A stretch of 64,000 nt of DNA from Mucilaginibacter sabulilitoris (GCF_034262375.1 NZ_CP139558.1:3472001-3536000), one strand, 5' to 3'. Counted from the first letter of the stretch, positions 33,974 through 43,584 are shown. Numbers and translations: made by a program. The notes: a model not told the origin generated them from the sequence alone.

Positions 33974-34650
33974 GTGTCGCGAGCAAATCAGAGGTTCGCA
34001 GAACCACTGATTGCGAGCTGTATAAAAGATGAGGGACGGCCCCTCGGTATCGGCTTACAGGAGCGGGTACCAAACCGCCGCTAAGCTGCTTTGGTTAAGT
34101 GCCTTGGTAGTGAGCGTTAGCGGAAAAGGCATCATTAAAGGTGTCAGGTAAGTGTTAAGAAGGTGAACGCAAGTGAACCACTGATGAGGCATCGAAAGGA
34201 TTAGACGATGTCAAAACCGGGTAACAGTAGCGACCCAGGGACAAGCAAGGCGGGAACCTGTTTACTGGCTTTGCGGCATCCGGTGTATAAGTGGCACGAG
34301 CTTAACACAGGCTTTTGTATGGAACGCGAGAACCTGTCGCCATCATGTTAAGGGAAAACCTCAAGTCGGTGCACCGGCAAGAGGGAAAGTACCGATGGAT
34401 GGCACGGGGGCGGAACATCCCGTATTAGTAATGAAGTTCCTGTAATGGGAATGGAGCGAAGGGGATGTATTAACAGGCTTTCTATATCCGGCGCAAAACT
34501 GAGCGATCAGGAGGTAGCAAAGGATGAAAGCAAAACACGCGGAGTCAAGGACAGACCCCGGTGTATTAGTTAATAAGAGCCGTGTGATGGGAGACTATCA
34601 AGCACGGTTCTATGAGGGACTTGGGGTGAAATTCCCCAGGTCTACTCGAC
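33974..34650 (+). ncRNA. Group II intron without an intron-encoded protein
   Basis: A 677-nt ribozyme intron. The 5' end GTGTCGCGAGC is close to the GUGYG consensus. Domain V at 34577-34610 has exactly 34 nt: GAGCCGTG pairs with CACGGTTC, an AG bulge follows on the 3' side, and the upper 6-bp helix carries a GAGA tetraloop; AGC of the catalytic triad is at its base. Domain VI follows, with GACTTGGGG pairing with CCCCAGGTC and a bulged A at 34644, seven nt from the 3' end, which finishes in AC. No reading frame of useful length exists inside, so the reverse transcriptase/maturase is missing and mobility or assisted splicing would need help in trans. EBS sequences were not assigned. Confidence 0.9.
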
Positions 34651-34669
34651 AATTTCAATAGTGATATCT

Positions 34670-36607
34670 ATGAAAAAGAAAGTAATTTATACATTGCTGG
34701 TTTGTTTTGCAGCACTCGGCACCAATTGCAAAAAACAAATTGTAGCTGGTGACAGTCACGTAAAACCTATATTAGGTGCAGGTAATCAAAAGCTATCTGC
34801 CTTAGCGACCGATTATAGTGTAACATGGTTCGGGAACAATTTTCCGGATGTTAATAATCATGTGGGTAATGCTGCCCGGTCAATGTGGGTTTCGCCCGAT
34901 GGTATAATTTACACAGCATCGGGTTGGGACGAAAAGAGCAGGAACATTGGCATTTACCAAAATGGTGCTACCATCGGTGCAATGGGCGGTACTAAAGATT
35001 CGCAGGGGAGCGCCATAGGTGGTGATTCAACCTCTATCTATACCGCCCAGCAGGCGCCAAATGCTGGTTACATTGGTCGCTATGGTCGAAGTACCAAAAC
35101 GCGCAACCTGCTTTTTAAAGCAAGTAACGGTACCGGCGATGCCATTCGTGGGATTTTGGTAAACGGCAGCGAGATTTTTGTAAGTGATTTTGCCGGGAAC
35201 AGGATCGGCGTATATAGTAACGCGGGAGTTTTGCTAAGGGAATGGACGGTTACTGAACCGGGAGCTTTGGCAATAGACAGTCAATCCAATTTGTGGGTTG
35301 CCCAGATGAGCACCGGCCAGGTAAAGAGTTATAGCACTACAGGTGTTGCCGGTGCTGTAATTGATATGGGAACCAACAGCAGGCCTTCCGCACTTTATTG
35401 CGATAATACGGCCGGTTTACTTTATATCGGCGATCAGGGGCCGGATCAAAACATCAAAATCTATTCAAACCTATCGGCAATTCCGCAATTGCAATCGACC
35501 TTTGGCGTTACTGGCGGTTATCTGGAATCTACAACCGGCATTCGCGGGCAAACAGGTGATAAAAGGTTTACCAGGGTAGTTGGAATAGGAAAAGACAATA
35601 CAGGAAAGCTGTATGTGCTCAATAACCCCTGGGGACGCTCATGGGATTTAGGGCGCAATGGAGCTACTGATATTCACTGTTACAGCAGCTCCGGAACCCT
35701 GCTATGGGTATTACAGGCCCTGAATTTTGAAGGCAATGCCGGCGCAGACTCAGGAACAGACGGGGCTGATTTCTATAGCGGAAACATGTTTTATACCTAT
35801 AGTGGTACAGGAGGAGGAAGGTTTAAAGGGAATACGATAGACCCGTTCCGGTATCCGTCCGATCCGCGTATCAATTTAGGCGATCCTTCGAGAGGCTTAC
35901 ATTTCGGGCATTTTGCCAATGTTGGCGGAAAAAGGATACTGATGGCTTGTGGCCAAAATCCCGATACTTTCTACAGCTTTTATTTTAACAGAAACACCGA
36001 TGGTTATATTGGTATCCCGGGCGTTTCTTTTACCAAGGTGAGAAACGGTTTTGCTTTAGATTCGCTGGGTGGTGTTTGGATTTCGCAGGATAAGACAAAT
36101 GCCATTCAATATTATGAGCTTACCGGCTTTACCGCCAGCGGAAAGCCAACCTGGGCTTCGCCTGTGAGCACGCCTGTACCGGCAAGTATTGCTCCCCTTA
36201 ACCGTCTTGCATACTTACCAAATGGCGACCGGATGATACTGGCCGGCGGAAGTTCCGACTGGACACTGATTGGTAACCGGTTAGAAGTTTATAACGGATG
36301 GAAGGCCGGTAACCGCATACCAAATACAGTTATAACGCTTACCAGGGGTCAGGCAAAATCAATGACGGCTTCGGGTAATTACGTATTTGTAGGCTATTAT
36401 GCAGTGCCAAATATCGATATTTTTGATCTTGCTACCGGAACCTTGGTATTGAGCATGACCACCAATAATGATGTTTATGTTGGCAATGATGTTGATTCAA
36501 TGTATGGCATCAACGCATATAGAAAATCAAACGGGCAATACCTGATAACTAAAGATGACTACAATGCTAATAAAGTGGTACTTTACCAGTGGACACCGGG
36601 TCAATAA
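34670..36607 (+). CDS. Beta-propeller (NHL/SMP-30-like) lipoprotein of PUL 1
   Basis: About 645 residues from the ATG at 34670 (MKKKVIYTLLVCFAALGTNC, a lipobox with Cys20); the upstream GTG at 34661 is less likely. Six or so blade-like repeats recur, e.g. SMWVSPDGIIYTASGWDE, GALAIDSQSNLWVAQMS, ALYCDNTAGLLYIGDQG and GFALDSLGGVWISQD. Aromatic, Asp-Gly rich text resembles NHL or gluconolactonase-like propellers. No catalytic residues can be named, so it may bind glycan at the surface or be an enzyme of unknown type. It follows the intron directly and is 15 bp from the next gene. Confidence 0.6.
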   Translation: MKKKVIYTLLVCFAALGTNCKKQIVAGDSHVKPILGAGNQKLSALATDYSVTWFGNNFPDVNNHVGNAARSMWVSPDGIIYTASGWDEKSRNIGIYQNGATIGAMGGTKDSQGSAIGGDSTSIYTAQQAPNAGYIGRYGRSTKTRNLLFKASNGTGDAIRGILVNGSEIFVSDFAGNRIGVYSNAGVLLREWTVTEPGALAIDSQSNLWVAQMSTGQVKSYSTTGVAGAVIDMGTNSRPSALYCDNTAGLLYIGDQGPDQNIKIYSNLSAIPQLQSTFGVTGGYLESTTGIRGQTGDKRFTRVVGIGKDNTGKLYVLNNPWGRSWDLGRNGATDIHCYSSSGTLLWVLQALNFEGNAGADSGTDGADFYSGNMFYTYSGTGGGRFKGNTIDPFRYPSDPRINLGDPSRGLHFGHFANVGGKRILMACGQNPDTFYSFYFNRNTDGYIGIPGVSFTKVRNGFALDSLGGVWISQDKTNAIQYYELTGFTASGKPTWASPVSTPVPASIAPLNRLAYLPNGDRMILAGGSSDWTLIGNRLEVYNGWKAGNRIPNTVITLTRGQAKSMTASGNYVFVGYYAVPNIDIFDLATGTLVLSMTTNNDVYVGNDVDSMYGINAYRKSNGQYLITKDDYNANKVVLYQWTPGQ

Positions 36608-36622
36608 TAACCGCAGCTATAA

Positions 36623-39600
36623 ATGAATACAATTAATTCGATACTATTAAAATGCCTGTTCTTGTTGCTGTTGGGAAGTCCGCTTATTGTGACTGCGCAA
36701 ATGACTTCTCCTGAGCAATGGGTAAATTACAACCAGATTTTCAATCTCAAAACGGGCTTAAGGCAATATGACTATGATGTGGCCCTCATCCAGTCCAGCA
36801 CTAATACCAATATACTCTGGCCCGGCGAACAGCCGGGCTATACCATTCAGGTTGTCAACAACCTCAATGCACCTCTTGAGGTTAAAGGTAAATTGGAAAT
36901 TATTCGGTATGGTACCAAAGGCAGGCCAAATGATGTTTGGTTGCCTGAAATGGTGAAATTTGCTACGGTTTCGTCATCAGCTATACCAGTTTCTATTAAA
37001 CCTAAAGGCTTTGCCAATATTGAAGTAAAACCACTTATCCCAGCCACGTTTGGAGGATATGCCCTTATTCTTGATCTCGGACAATACGGCAGGCACCTCA
37101 TTTGCAGTGTGGTACGGACGTTTGCGGCTAATCCAAAAAGACTGCAATACCCTAAACAATCGCTGGATGATATGGATCCGGATTTTCTTCAGCGGCTCGG
37201 TGTACAGGCAATAAGGATGGGGATAGACTATTTTCCAACCACGGATGCCGATTATCAGACCAAATTATCGGCCCTTTATGAAAAATTAAAAAAATACAGC
37301 GATAGAAATATCACGGTTTTATTGATGTTTGGAGCAGGTACCGCAAAATTACCACTCGACATGCCCCGGTCGTTGTTAAACGACGAGGGCGTGATGCGTA
37401 AAACTAAGCAGGACTGGGTATGGGCACCCTCTGCCGATACTGATTTTGCAAAGTTCGTCCATCGGTTCTGCATTGATCAGGGCTGGCCGAAAGGCCCGGT
37501 TACGGCAGTTTCTTTGTGGAATGAGCCCTGGGAAGGAAGCTCAATTTCGGGCTGGCAATCTGATATTCCGCGATACCGGGAAATTTATAAAAGCATGGCC
37601 GATGCTGTTCTCGATGCCCGCAAAAAAGGGGCAGATGTGCTGGTTGGCGGAGGCGATTCAAATTCGAACGCCTGGGATAAGCTTTTTGCCGATGGTAAAA
37701 TGACTTTTCTGCCAATCTTTGACTTTTGTTCCATCCATTACCAGGGAATGGAAGCCCCGAGTATTTACCCAGAATGGATCAACCGGAAATCGCCGAGAGG
37801 GCATGTTAAAATATGGGATACGGAAAGCTGGGTAGGCAATACGGATGATCGTATCGGGCTTACCGTTGCAACCAATAGATCTACCGGGTATGATCGTTCT
37901 ATGGGGATTTATGCAGGATACCTTTCAACAGGTGGCAGGGGATCTGAGCATTTTAAACAAAAGGTTATGACGGATGCCGGTCGTATCACTATAAACCGGA
38001 TCCCTGATGCATGGTCGCCGGCCGTTGGCGTAGGCGCGGTACAACATTTGGTTGGTGAAAGGGATTTTAACCGGCTGCTGTTCAAAAAAGGTCTGCCATG
38101 GGTGATGCTGTTTGATGGTTATGATCATAATCCTGACGATGGTACAGCGGTTATATGCGGAGACATTGGCGAGGCCTTCGGTGCCGATCGTTTGCTTTTC
38201 AGGAGTGTTAGGGGCCTTAAAGAAATTGAGGATAAAGAACGGATCCGCAAGCAATTAAATGATGAATTGCTTAGCCCGGCACAGAAAGATAGCCTGTCAC
38301 GTTTGCTAAAAATTGCCCAGCCATTGTCAGGAGGTTCAATGATTATACCTGCTGATAGTCACTTTAGGTTATATGATTTTTACGGAAACATCATTCCCGC
38401 TGAAAGTGGAAACATCCGTGTTCCGCTTAATACGCAGGGATATTATTTGCGGTCTGATGGAACTAAGGGTTCGTTCGACAGGCTTATTAAAGCTATGGAG
38501 CATGCAAAGATCACGGGATATGAGCCAATTGAAATTATTGCTAAAGATATGACCGCGCGCATTGAACAAAAAGCCATACTAAATCTTCAGCTAACCAATA
38601 TCCTAAACAGGCCTGTAAACGGGCAATTGTCGGCCTCGCTTTCTGGCTTAGAATTGTCATACAATAAAAACATAAGCATCCGCCCGCATGAAATGATTAT
38701 TGTGCCATTGCAAATAATTAAAGGCAAAGCCAATGCTACTAATACCTATCCATTAAGTGTCCGTATTGAAACGCCAAAAGATGGTATTGCTGTATTAAAT
38801 GAAGAGATGCATGTCAATGTAATTTCCCGGATCCCTGTTAAAGTGGATGGCAACCTGGATGAGTGGAAGCCGGCTATACCACAAACCGTAAGCAGTAAGG
38901 GGACTGAAAGTACAAGCCTTACCGAAGCTGCCTGGTATCCGTTCAAAAACTTTGATAACAGGGCAGAGGGCTATGCAAACGGTTACTTTGGGTATGATGA
39001 TAAGAACTTTTACTTTGCCGCTAAAGTTGCCGATAATACGCCGCACCCGGGCACTTACCGTTTTGAAAACAGGCCCGACGATTCATTTTTTTATCCTGAC
39101 ACGGCATATATCATGGATATGGATAAGACCCTTATAGCAAAAGAAGATAGTGTCCCAGCAAAAAGCAATGACAATGGCGATTTGCAAAAGCCCAATGGAA
39201 CCGGAAGGACCGTGCATTTCCTCTCAAGCAGCGATGTTGCTTATGCATTTGGCATCGACCTGGACCTGCCGGCGCAAAAATACACCCGTGTATCTTTCTA
39301 CATGCCCAATATCAGGGTGCCTAATGCAACAATTGAGGTTTTTGATGGGCAGACCGGCAATTTCCTTTTGCGCAAAAAAATAGAAAATTTATGGCAGGGT
39401 GCTTTTGAATCGCTTGATCTCACAGGTAAGGTAAGAGTTGTTTTTCGCACTTATAACTGGTGGACATCAGTAAAAGTAGCCGGGATTTTCTTCGATAATT
39501 CAACAAACGCCGAAGTTCATGATAAAGCCGTTTTTGTAAAGGAAGACCTGGATACCAGGGGAAACTGGAAAGGCTTTTATGGGAAGAATGGATATAATAT

Positions 39601-40258
39601 TATAGGAGTCGAAGCAATGATACCCGGAGGTATAAAACTTAGCATACCTGAAGTGAAGGTTAAGCTCCCGCTTCCCTGGCCGGATGGAGTACGTCATTAT
39701 ACTTATCGTAAAAACCCGGTAACTCCGGATAATTCGGGACTCGGTTATTCATATGATAACGTGATACTTGCTTTCAACGTACTGCCCGCAGGAGCTGATG
39801 GCATGCTTGCAAATCCTCCGGGAACAATGCCGAGATATACCGGTTACAAGGATACCGATTATGAATATGCCATGAACAGCGTAGCGCCCGAATATGGCGG
39901 TGGCACAGAAATGTGGCGCTTGCTAACCCCGCAACTCAACCGAAAACACTTCTTTCCCCGTCAGCCAAAATCAGCGGGAGAGGGGCCTGTAAGAAATAGC
40001 CAATTGGTAATTAAAAGGACAGGGAACACACTTGTTACAGAATGTGCCATTCCCTGGTCGGAAATACCGGATGTTTATAAAGCGCTGCAAAGCGGGAAGA
40101 AAATTAAGTTATCCTTCCGGGTTAATGATAATGCCTCACCTGCCGCTACAATGGAATTGGCTAAGGACAGAAGTGTATCTAAAGTAAATGCCAGGGCCTT
40201 TCACCCTGATTGGAAAACGCATTGGGCAAACGAAGTAGAGTTTGGTTTTGAAAAGTAA
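36623..40258 (+). CDS. Large putative glycoside hydrolase (clan GH-A-like barrel plus CBM9/DOMON-like domain)
   Basis: A 1211-residue secreted protein (signal peptide ends near residue 26, VTAQ). Residues about 30-165 look like a beta-sandwich. Residues about 175-480 form a TIM barrel with the clan GH-A pair: WNEPWEG (Glu301, acid/base) after strand 4 and KIWDTESWVG (Glu401, nucleophile) on strand 7. Residues about 650-740 resemble an NPCBM-/Ig-like linker. From about 740, VDGNLDEWKPAIPQT and GYFGYDDKNFYFAAKVAD mark a CBM9/DOMON-like sugar-binding domain, split by an inserted module (YTRVSFYMPNIRVPNA) and resumed at the C-terminus (TECAIPWSEIPD). The exact GH family is not assigned; GH39/GH5-like is a guess. 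A hairpin terminator follows. Confidence 0.65.
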   Translation: MNTINSILLKCLFLLLLGSPLIVTAQMTSPEQWVNYNQIFNLKTGLRQYDYDVALIQSSTNTNILWPGEQPGYTIQVVNNLNAPLEVKGKLEIIRYGTKGRPNDVWLPEMVKFATVSSSAIPVSIKPKGFANIEVKPLIPATFGGYALILDLGQYGRHLICSVVRTFAANPKRLQYPKQSLDDMDPDFLQRLGVQAIRMGIDYFPTTDADYQTKLSALYEKLKKYSDRNITVLLMFGAGTAKLPLDMPRSLLNDEGVMRKTKQDWVWAPSADTDFAKFVHRFCIDQGWPKGPVTAVSLWNEPWEGSSISGWQSDIPRYREIYKSMADAVLDARKKGADVLVGGGDSNSNAWDKLFADGKMTFLPIFDFCSIHYQGMEAPSIYPEWINRKSPRGHVKIWDTESWVGNTDDRIGLTVATNRSTGYDRSMGIYAGYLSTGGRGSEHFKQKVMTDAGRITINRIPDAWSPAVGVGAVQHLVGERDFNRLLFKKGLPWVMLFDGYDHNPDDGTAVICGDIGEAFGADRLLFRSVRGLKEIEDKERIRKQLNDELLSPAQKDSLSRLLKIAQPLSGGSMIIPADSHFRLYDFYGNIIPAESGNIRVPLNTQGYYLRSDGTKGSFDRLIKAMEHAKITGYEPIEIIAKDMTARIEQKAILNLQLTNILNRPVNGQLSASLSGLELSYNKNISIRPHEMIIVPLQIIKGKANATNTYPLSVRIETPKDGIAVLNEEMHVNVISRIPVKVDGNLDEWKPAIPQTVSSKGTESTSLTEAAWYPFKNFDNRAEGYANGYFGYDDKNFYFAAKVADNTPHPGTYRFENRPDDSFFYPDTAYIMDMDKTLIAKEDSVPAKSNDNGDLQKPNGTGRTVHFLSSSDVAYAFGIDLDLPAQKYTRVSFYMPNIRVPNATIEVFDGQTGNFLLRKKIENLWQGAFESLDLTGKVRVVFRTYNWWTSVKVAGIFFDNSTNAEVHDKAVFVKEDLDTRGNWKGFYGKNGYNIIGVEAMIPGGIKLSIPEVKVKLPLPWPDGVRHYTYRKNPVTPDNSGLGYSYDNVILAFNVLPAGADGMLANPPGTMPRYTGYKDTDYEYAMNSVAPEYGGGTEMWRLLTPQLNRKHFFPRQPKSAGEGPVRNSQLVIKRTGNTLVTECAIPWSEIPDVYKALQSGKKIKLSFRVNDNASPAATMELAKDRSVSKVNARAFHPDWKTHWANEVEFGFEK

Positions 40259-40301
40259 GTATTCAGGGATAAAAAATGCGTAATATCGTTTGAACTACGG
40301 G

Positions 40302-40334
40302 AACTGTCCGCTGAAGATTTCAGCGGACAGTTTT
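40302..40334 (+). terminator. Hairpin terminator within PUL 1
   Basis: AACTGTCCGCTGAA pairs perfectly over 14 bp with TTCAGCGGACAGTT across a 3-nt loop, then TTTT ends it. It lies 44 bp after the large hydrolase gene and 15 bp before the SGNH gene, so it either ends the first transcript or partly attenuates expression of the SGNH gene. Confidence 0.85.
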
Positions 40335-40348
40335 ATAAAAATGCATCT

Positions 40349-41896
40349 ATGAAATTTAAGAGATTAATTTTACTTCTTGTTTTGATAACGCCGGCTTACT
40401 GTTCTGCTCAAACAACCGGAGTTAAATGGGCAGAGTTTCACGCGCCGCTTCAACAGGGTTTGAATGGGCTATCTAGCGAAAACGGTAATTACCCATATTT
40501 GAATTTCGTTACGAATACCAATAATATGATTGTTCGCCTGGTTTATGGGCAAGTTAAAAATACTAAAAGCAAATTGGCGGAAAGCAAATGCAAACTATAT
40601 GCTTTGGACGATGATGGAAAATGGACTGAATTTGAAGGAACCCGATCAGGAGAGGATTCGGTTTCGTTATTATTTCGGGATATTTCAATTGATAATCCTC
40701 AACCCCGTAAAAGCATCGAATACAGGCTGTTTTTGCCGATAGGTCAGGCTCTGTCCGACATTAAGATAGGCACAGACGCACGAAGCCAATTTGAACTACT
40801 GCCCCTTCAGCCCGAAAAACAAATTTTTATTTATAAGCAGATAGAGGAAGACAAAGGCATTGAAGCAGGAAATAGCTGGCCGGCCCGGCTGGAAAGAGAG
40901 TTGGATCGTCCCATTATTGTTTTTGATGATAAAGCAGATCGGAAAGTATTTTTAGGACAGGCCGCAAAGGCCCCAACAAAAGCGGTTTTTCTGGAGATTT
41001 GCGCCTACAGAGGCGCTGGTAAGATAAATGAAATGCTTAAAGATGCCAGGCAAATAGAACAAGCCGGCATTCCTGTATTTATCACTCCTTGTGAACATGA
41101 ATCATTAAACAAATCAAAGGCAATATTGAACGAAATTGCCAGGCAGATAGCAGGGGGCAAAGGCATCTATATATTAAGCCGCCCCGCGACAGATGACTGG
41201 GCTGCCTTCAATGCGCAGGTACGCCTCGTACTTCAGGAATCCGGAGGCGATATTTCGACGATGAGGCCTTTAACCCAGCATCGTGACAGAAATTACGATT
41301 GGCGACGAAGGCATGCAGATGAACTTACCTTAAATAAAACAAAGGCACCACACAATATCATATTTGCTAATTCCATCATTCATTACTGGGGTGGGCTGCC
41401 GCAATCAACCATCGTAAGGGGAAAGGATTCATGGGATACTTATTTGCAGCCGTTAGCTGTGCAAAATATGGGTTTTGGCTGGGACAGGATTGAGAATGTA
41501 CTTTGGAGGATTTATCATGATGAATTGGATGGCTTTAAGGCCGATCATATTTTATTGATGATAGGCACTAATAATCTGCAATCAAATACCGACGACGAAA
41601 TTATTAGGGGCCTTAGGCAGCTTATTACTGCTGCTAAAACAAGGCAGTCTCAAAGCAGGATAATTATTTCGGGAATCCTGTCACGCCGTAATATGGAGAC
41701 GAGGGTTGCTGCCCTTAACGTCGACATTGAAAAGCTTGCTGCAGAAGTGAATATTAAATACATTAATCCCGGAGCAGTGTTCCTCAATGATGCGGGGAAA
41801 ATTAAAGAGGAATTGTTTGGTGATGGGCTTCATCCTAATGCCGCCGGTTATCGCCTGCTTGCCCCAATTATTGCAGAAGCTTTCAGTGAACATTGA
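40349..41896 (+). CDS. Two-domain SGNH/GDSL hydrolase, likely carbohydrate esterase
   Basis: A 515-residue exported protein (signal peptide ends at SAQT, residue 22). The first about 190 residues are a beta-sandwich-like region, followed by a Rossmann-like stretch. The C-terminal SGNH domain has block I FANSIIHYWGG with Ser342, a Gly/Asn-containing block II region, block III LLMIGTNNLQ, and block V DGLHPNAAGYRLL with the Asp and His of the triad. Enzymes of this sort often remove acetyl groups from pectin or other polysaccharides. It is the last forward gene of the first half of PUL 1 and convergent with the regulator; a 12-bp hairpin separates them. Confidence 0.8.
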   Translation: MKFKRLILLLVLITPAYCSAQTTGVKWAEFHAPLQQGLNGLSSENGNYPYLNFVTNTNNMIVRLVYGQVKNTKSKLAESKCKLYALDDDGKWTEFEGTRSGEDSVSLLFRDISIDNPQPRKSIEYRLFLPIGQALSDIKIGTDARSQFELLPLQPEKQIFIYKQIEEDKGIEAGNSWPARLERELDRPIIVFDDKADRKVFLGQAAKAPTKAVFLEICAYRGAGKINEMLKDARQIEQAGIPVFITPCEHESLNKSKAILNEIARQIAGGKGIYILSRPATDDWAAFNAQVRLVLQESGGDISTMRPLTQHRDRNYDWRRRHADELTLNKTKAPHNIIFANSIIHYWGGLPQSTIVRGKDSWDTYLQPLAVQNMGFGWDRIENVLWRIYHDELDGFKADHILLMIGTNNLQSNTDDEIIRGLRQLITAAKTRQSQSRIIISGILSRRNMETRVAALNVDIEKLAAEVNIKYINPGAVFLNDAGKIKEELFGDGLHPNAAGYRLLAPIIAEAFSEH

Positions 41897-41965
41897 CCTT
41901 AGTGTGAGGCTTAAAGCTGATAAGTTTATTTAGATGTTATTCAATTTATCGTTCCACTATATAAT

Positions 41966-42001
41966 ACCATTAACAGGACCAAAAGATGACCTGTTAATGG
42001 T
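41966..42001. terminator. Bidirectional hairpin between convergent genes
   Basis: ACCATTAACAGG pairs exactly with CCTGTTAATGGT around a 12-nt loop. The right arm overlaps the stop codon of the reverse-strand regulator (41994). There is no clear U tract on either strand, so it may block transcription collisions or stabilise 3' ends. Confidence 0.5.
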
Positions 42002-43256
42002 TAAACTCATCCACGTATATTAAATGATGCTGCTGATCATATACCCTGATAAAATCAAGTTGTCCTGATCCTTTAAACCGGCAAAAAAGCCCCCGGATGT
42101 TGCCTATAGGGGTGTTGTAAACCGTTTTGTATTTAAAAACATTGTTTATATAAACCATGCTGGTTTTATTTCGGGTTTCGATGCGTACAACAGTCCATTT
42201 TGACAGATCAATTCCCAACGAAGATAAATTGTGGAAGTTTCCCGTTAACTGAGTATCTCCAAACTCGGTATCAGCAAACTGGGTACAGCCGGGTTTAACA
42301 AATTTAAAACGTCCGCGCCCGCTTTCGCCTGTAAACTCCAGGCTGGTGTCAAAGCAATCAAACCCACCCATATCCTGGCTGTTGCGTAAACGAAATTCAA
42401 CTGTCATTTGATCGCCGTCAACATGGAAATTTTTGATGTTACGGTAATCAACCCAGTATTCCTCTTTAGTATTAATATTAAGTCTGCTTATTACTGCAGG
42501 TGCAAAATACAAAGATGTTTTATCATTGAATTTGTTTGAATCGATTACTACCCTTGCATTCTGGTCGTTATTGCCTACATAGCAAACCCATCCGTTTGTT
42601 TGTACATAAACCGTATTTTTTGCCAATACACGACCATCAACAATCAGCCTCATTTTGTAAAAATTAGGTGTTTTGTATTGGTAGGTAAGTTCGCCTTTGG
42701 GGCCGAGCAACAGTTTATATTCACCTCCGCTCCCAAAATCTATAAACGCATTTTTATAATTCAAACCGGATAGGTCATAGCTAATAGCGGCAGTTAGCGG
42801 GGCATGCCCAGAAGTGTTTTTTACGTTGAAGGTAATATCGGGTTGATTAAAAAAGAATGTTAATCCCACTATGAGGACGATTAACAGAAGTCCGCCGGCA
42901 ATCCAAACGCTGCGCTTGCTTTGTTGACCTGCAACCGGACTATCCGGTTTAACTACACTGGCCGGAATTTCAACAGGTTTAGAGTCCTTGTCAAAATTTT
43001 CTTTTAAAAAAAGCGCCCAGTCCTTATAACCAAGGTATTGAGCCATAGCATTCTTGGTGGCAATTTGCGGCTCGTAATTATCGTTTACTTTGAAAATACG
43101 TTTCAGTGTGCGTACACTGATCGAAATTTTGGTTGCCTCAAAAATTCGGTCATGAAGCATGGAATAATTATAATCAATCCAGTCCCTGCTTGGGCCCGAC
43201 TGCATTTTATCCTCAATTAACTGAGTACATTTTAGCAAATAATCAGGATTTTTCAT
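41994..43256 (-). CDS. Membrane-anchored HTH regulator with extracytoplasmic sensor domain
   Basis: The ATG at 43256 (MKNPDYLLKCTQLIEDKM) is preferred over one 27 codons upstream, whose extra residues look non-coding; length 420. The cytoplasmic N-terminus (ISISVRTLKRIFKVN, then AMAQYLGYKDWALFL) matches a Bacteroidota DNA-binding family with a S-x-R-T-L-K-R helix. One membrane helix (WIAGGLLLIVLIVGLTFFF, about residues 117-136) leads to a PKD-like domain (APLTAAISYDLSGL) and a LamG/concanavalin-like sandwich (VDYRNIKNFHVDGDQMTVEF). It lies inside PUL 1, reversed, and probably senses the glycan in the periplasm. The mechanism is unproven. Confidence 0.65.
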   Translation of the reverse strand: MKNPDYLLKCTQLIEDKMQSGPSRDWIDYNYSMLHDRIFEATKISISVRTLKRIFKVNDNYEPQIATKNAMAQYLGYKDWALFLKENFDKDSKPVEIPASVVKPDSPVAGQQSKRSVWIAGGLLLIVLIVGLTFFFNQPDITFNVKNTSGHAPLTAAISYDLSGLNYKNAFIDFGSGGEYKLLLGPKGELTYQYKTPNFYKMRLIVDGRVLAKNTVYVQTNGWVCYVGNNDQNARVVIDSNKFNDKTSLYFAPAVISRLNINTKEEYWVDYRNIKNFHVDGDQMTVEFRLRNSQDMGGFDCFDTSLEFTGESGRGRFKFVKPGCTQFADTEFGDTQLTGNFHNLSSLGIDLSKWTVVRIETRNKTSMVYINNVFKYKTVYNTPIGNIRGLFCRFKGSGQLDFIRVYDQQHHLIYVDEFNH

Positions 43257-43584
43257 TTTAGGTAAACGATCGTGCAAAAAGCATGAGCGGTGGAGTAATT
43301 GAGTTTTTAGGTGGCTTTCAAATATGCTAAAATGCAATCTTAATTTATTACAGTTGATGTTATTTTTTTAAGATTTTTTGTGTTGGCGCTTTGTTTTACT
43401 AATTGGAAACATCAATCCGGTTAACAATAATACAGGTAAAATAATAAAAAATTACCGCCTGTGCATTATGCTTGACTCTGCCCGAGAATGCATTTAACCT
43501 GAAATATACTAATTGATAGTTTCGCTCTCATTGTCTCCCGGTTCGGTGATGGAGGCATTACCAATTGGAACACTTTAGTTAATT

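Noticed and set aside
34403..34570. A remnant maturase gene in the intron's domain IV
   Set aside because: No frame longer than a few dozen codons and no reverse-transcriptase motif such as YADD could be found, so I call it protein-free rather than a pseudogene copy.
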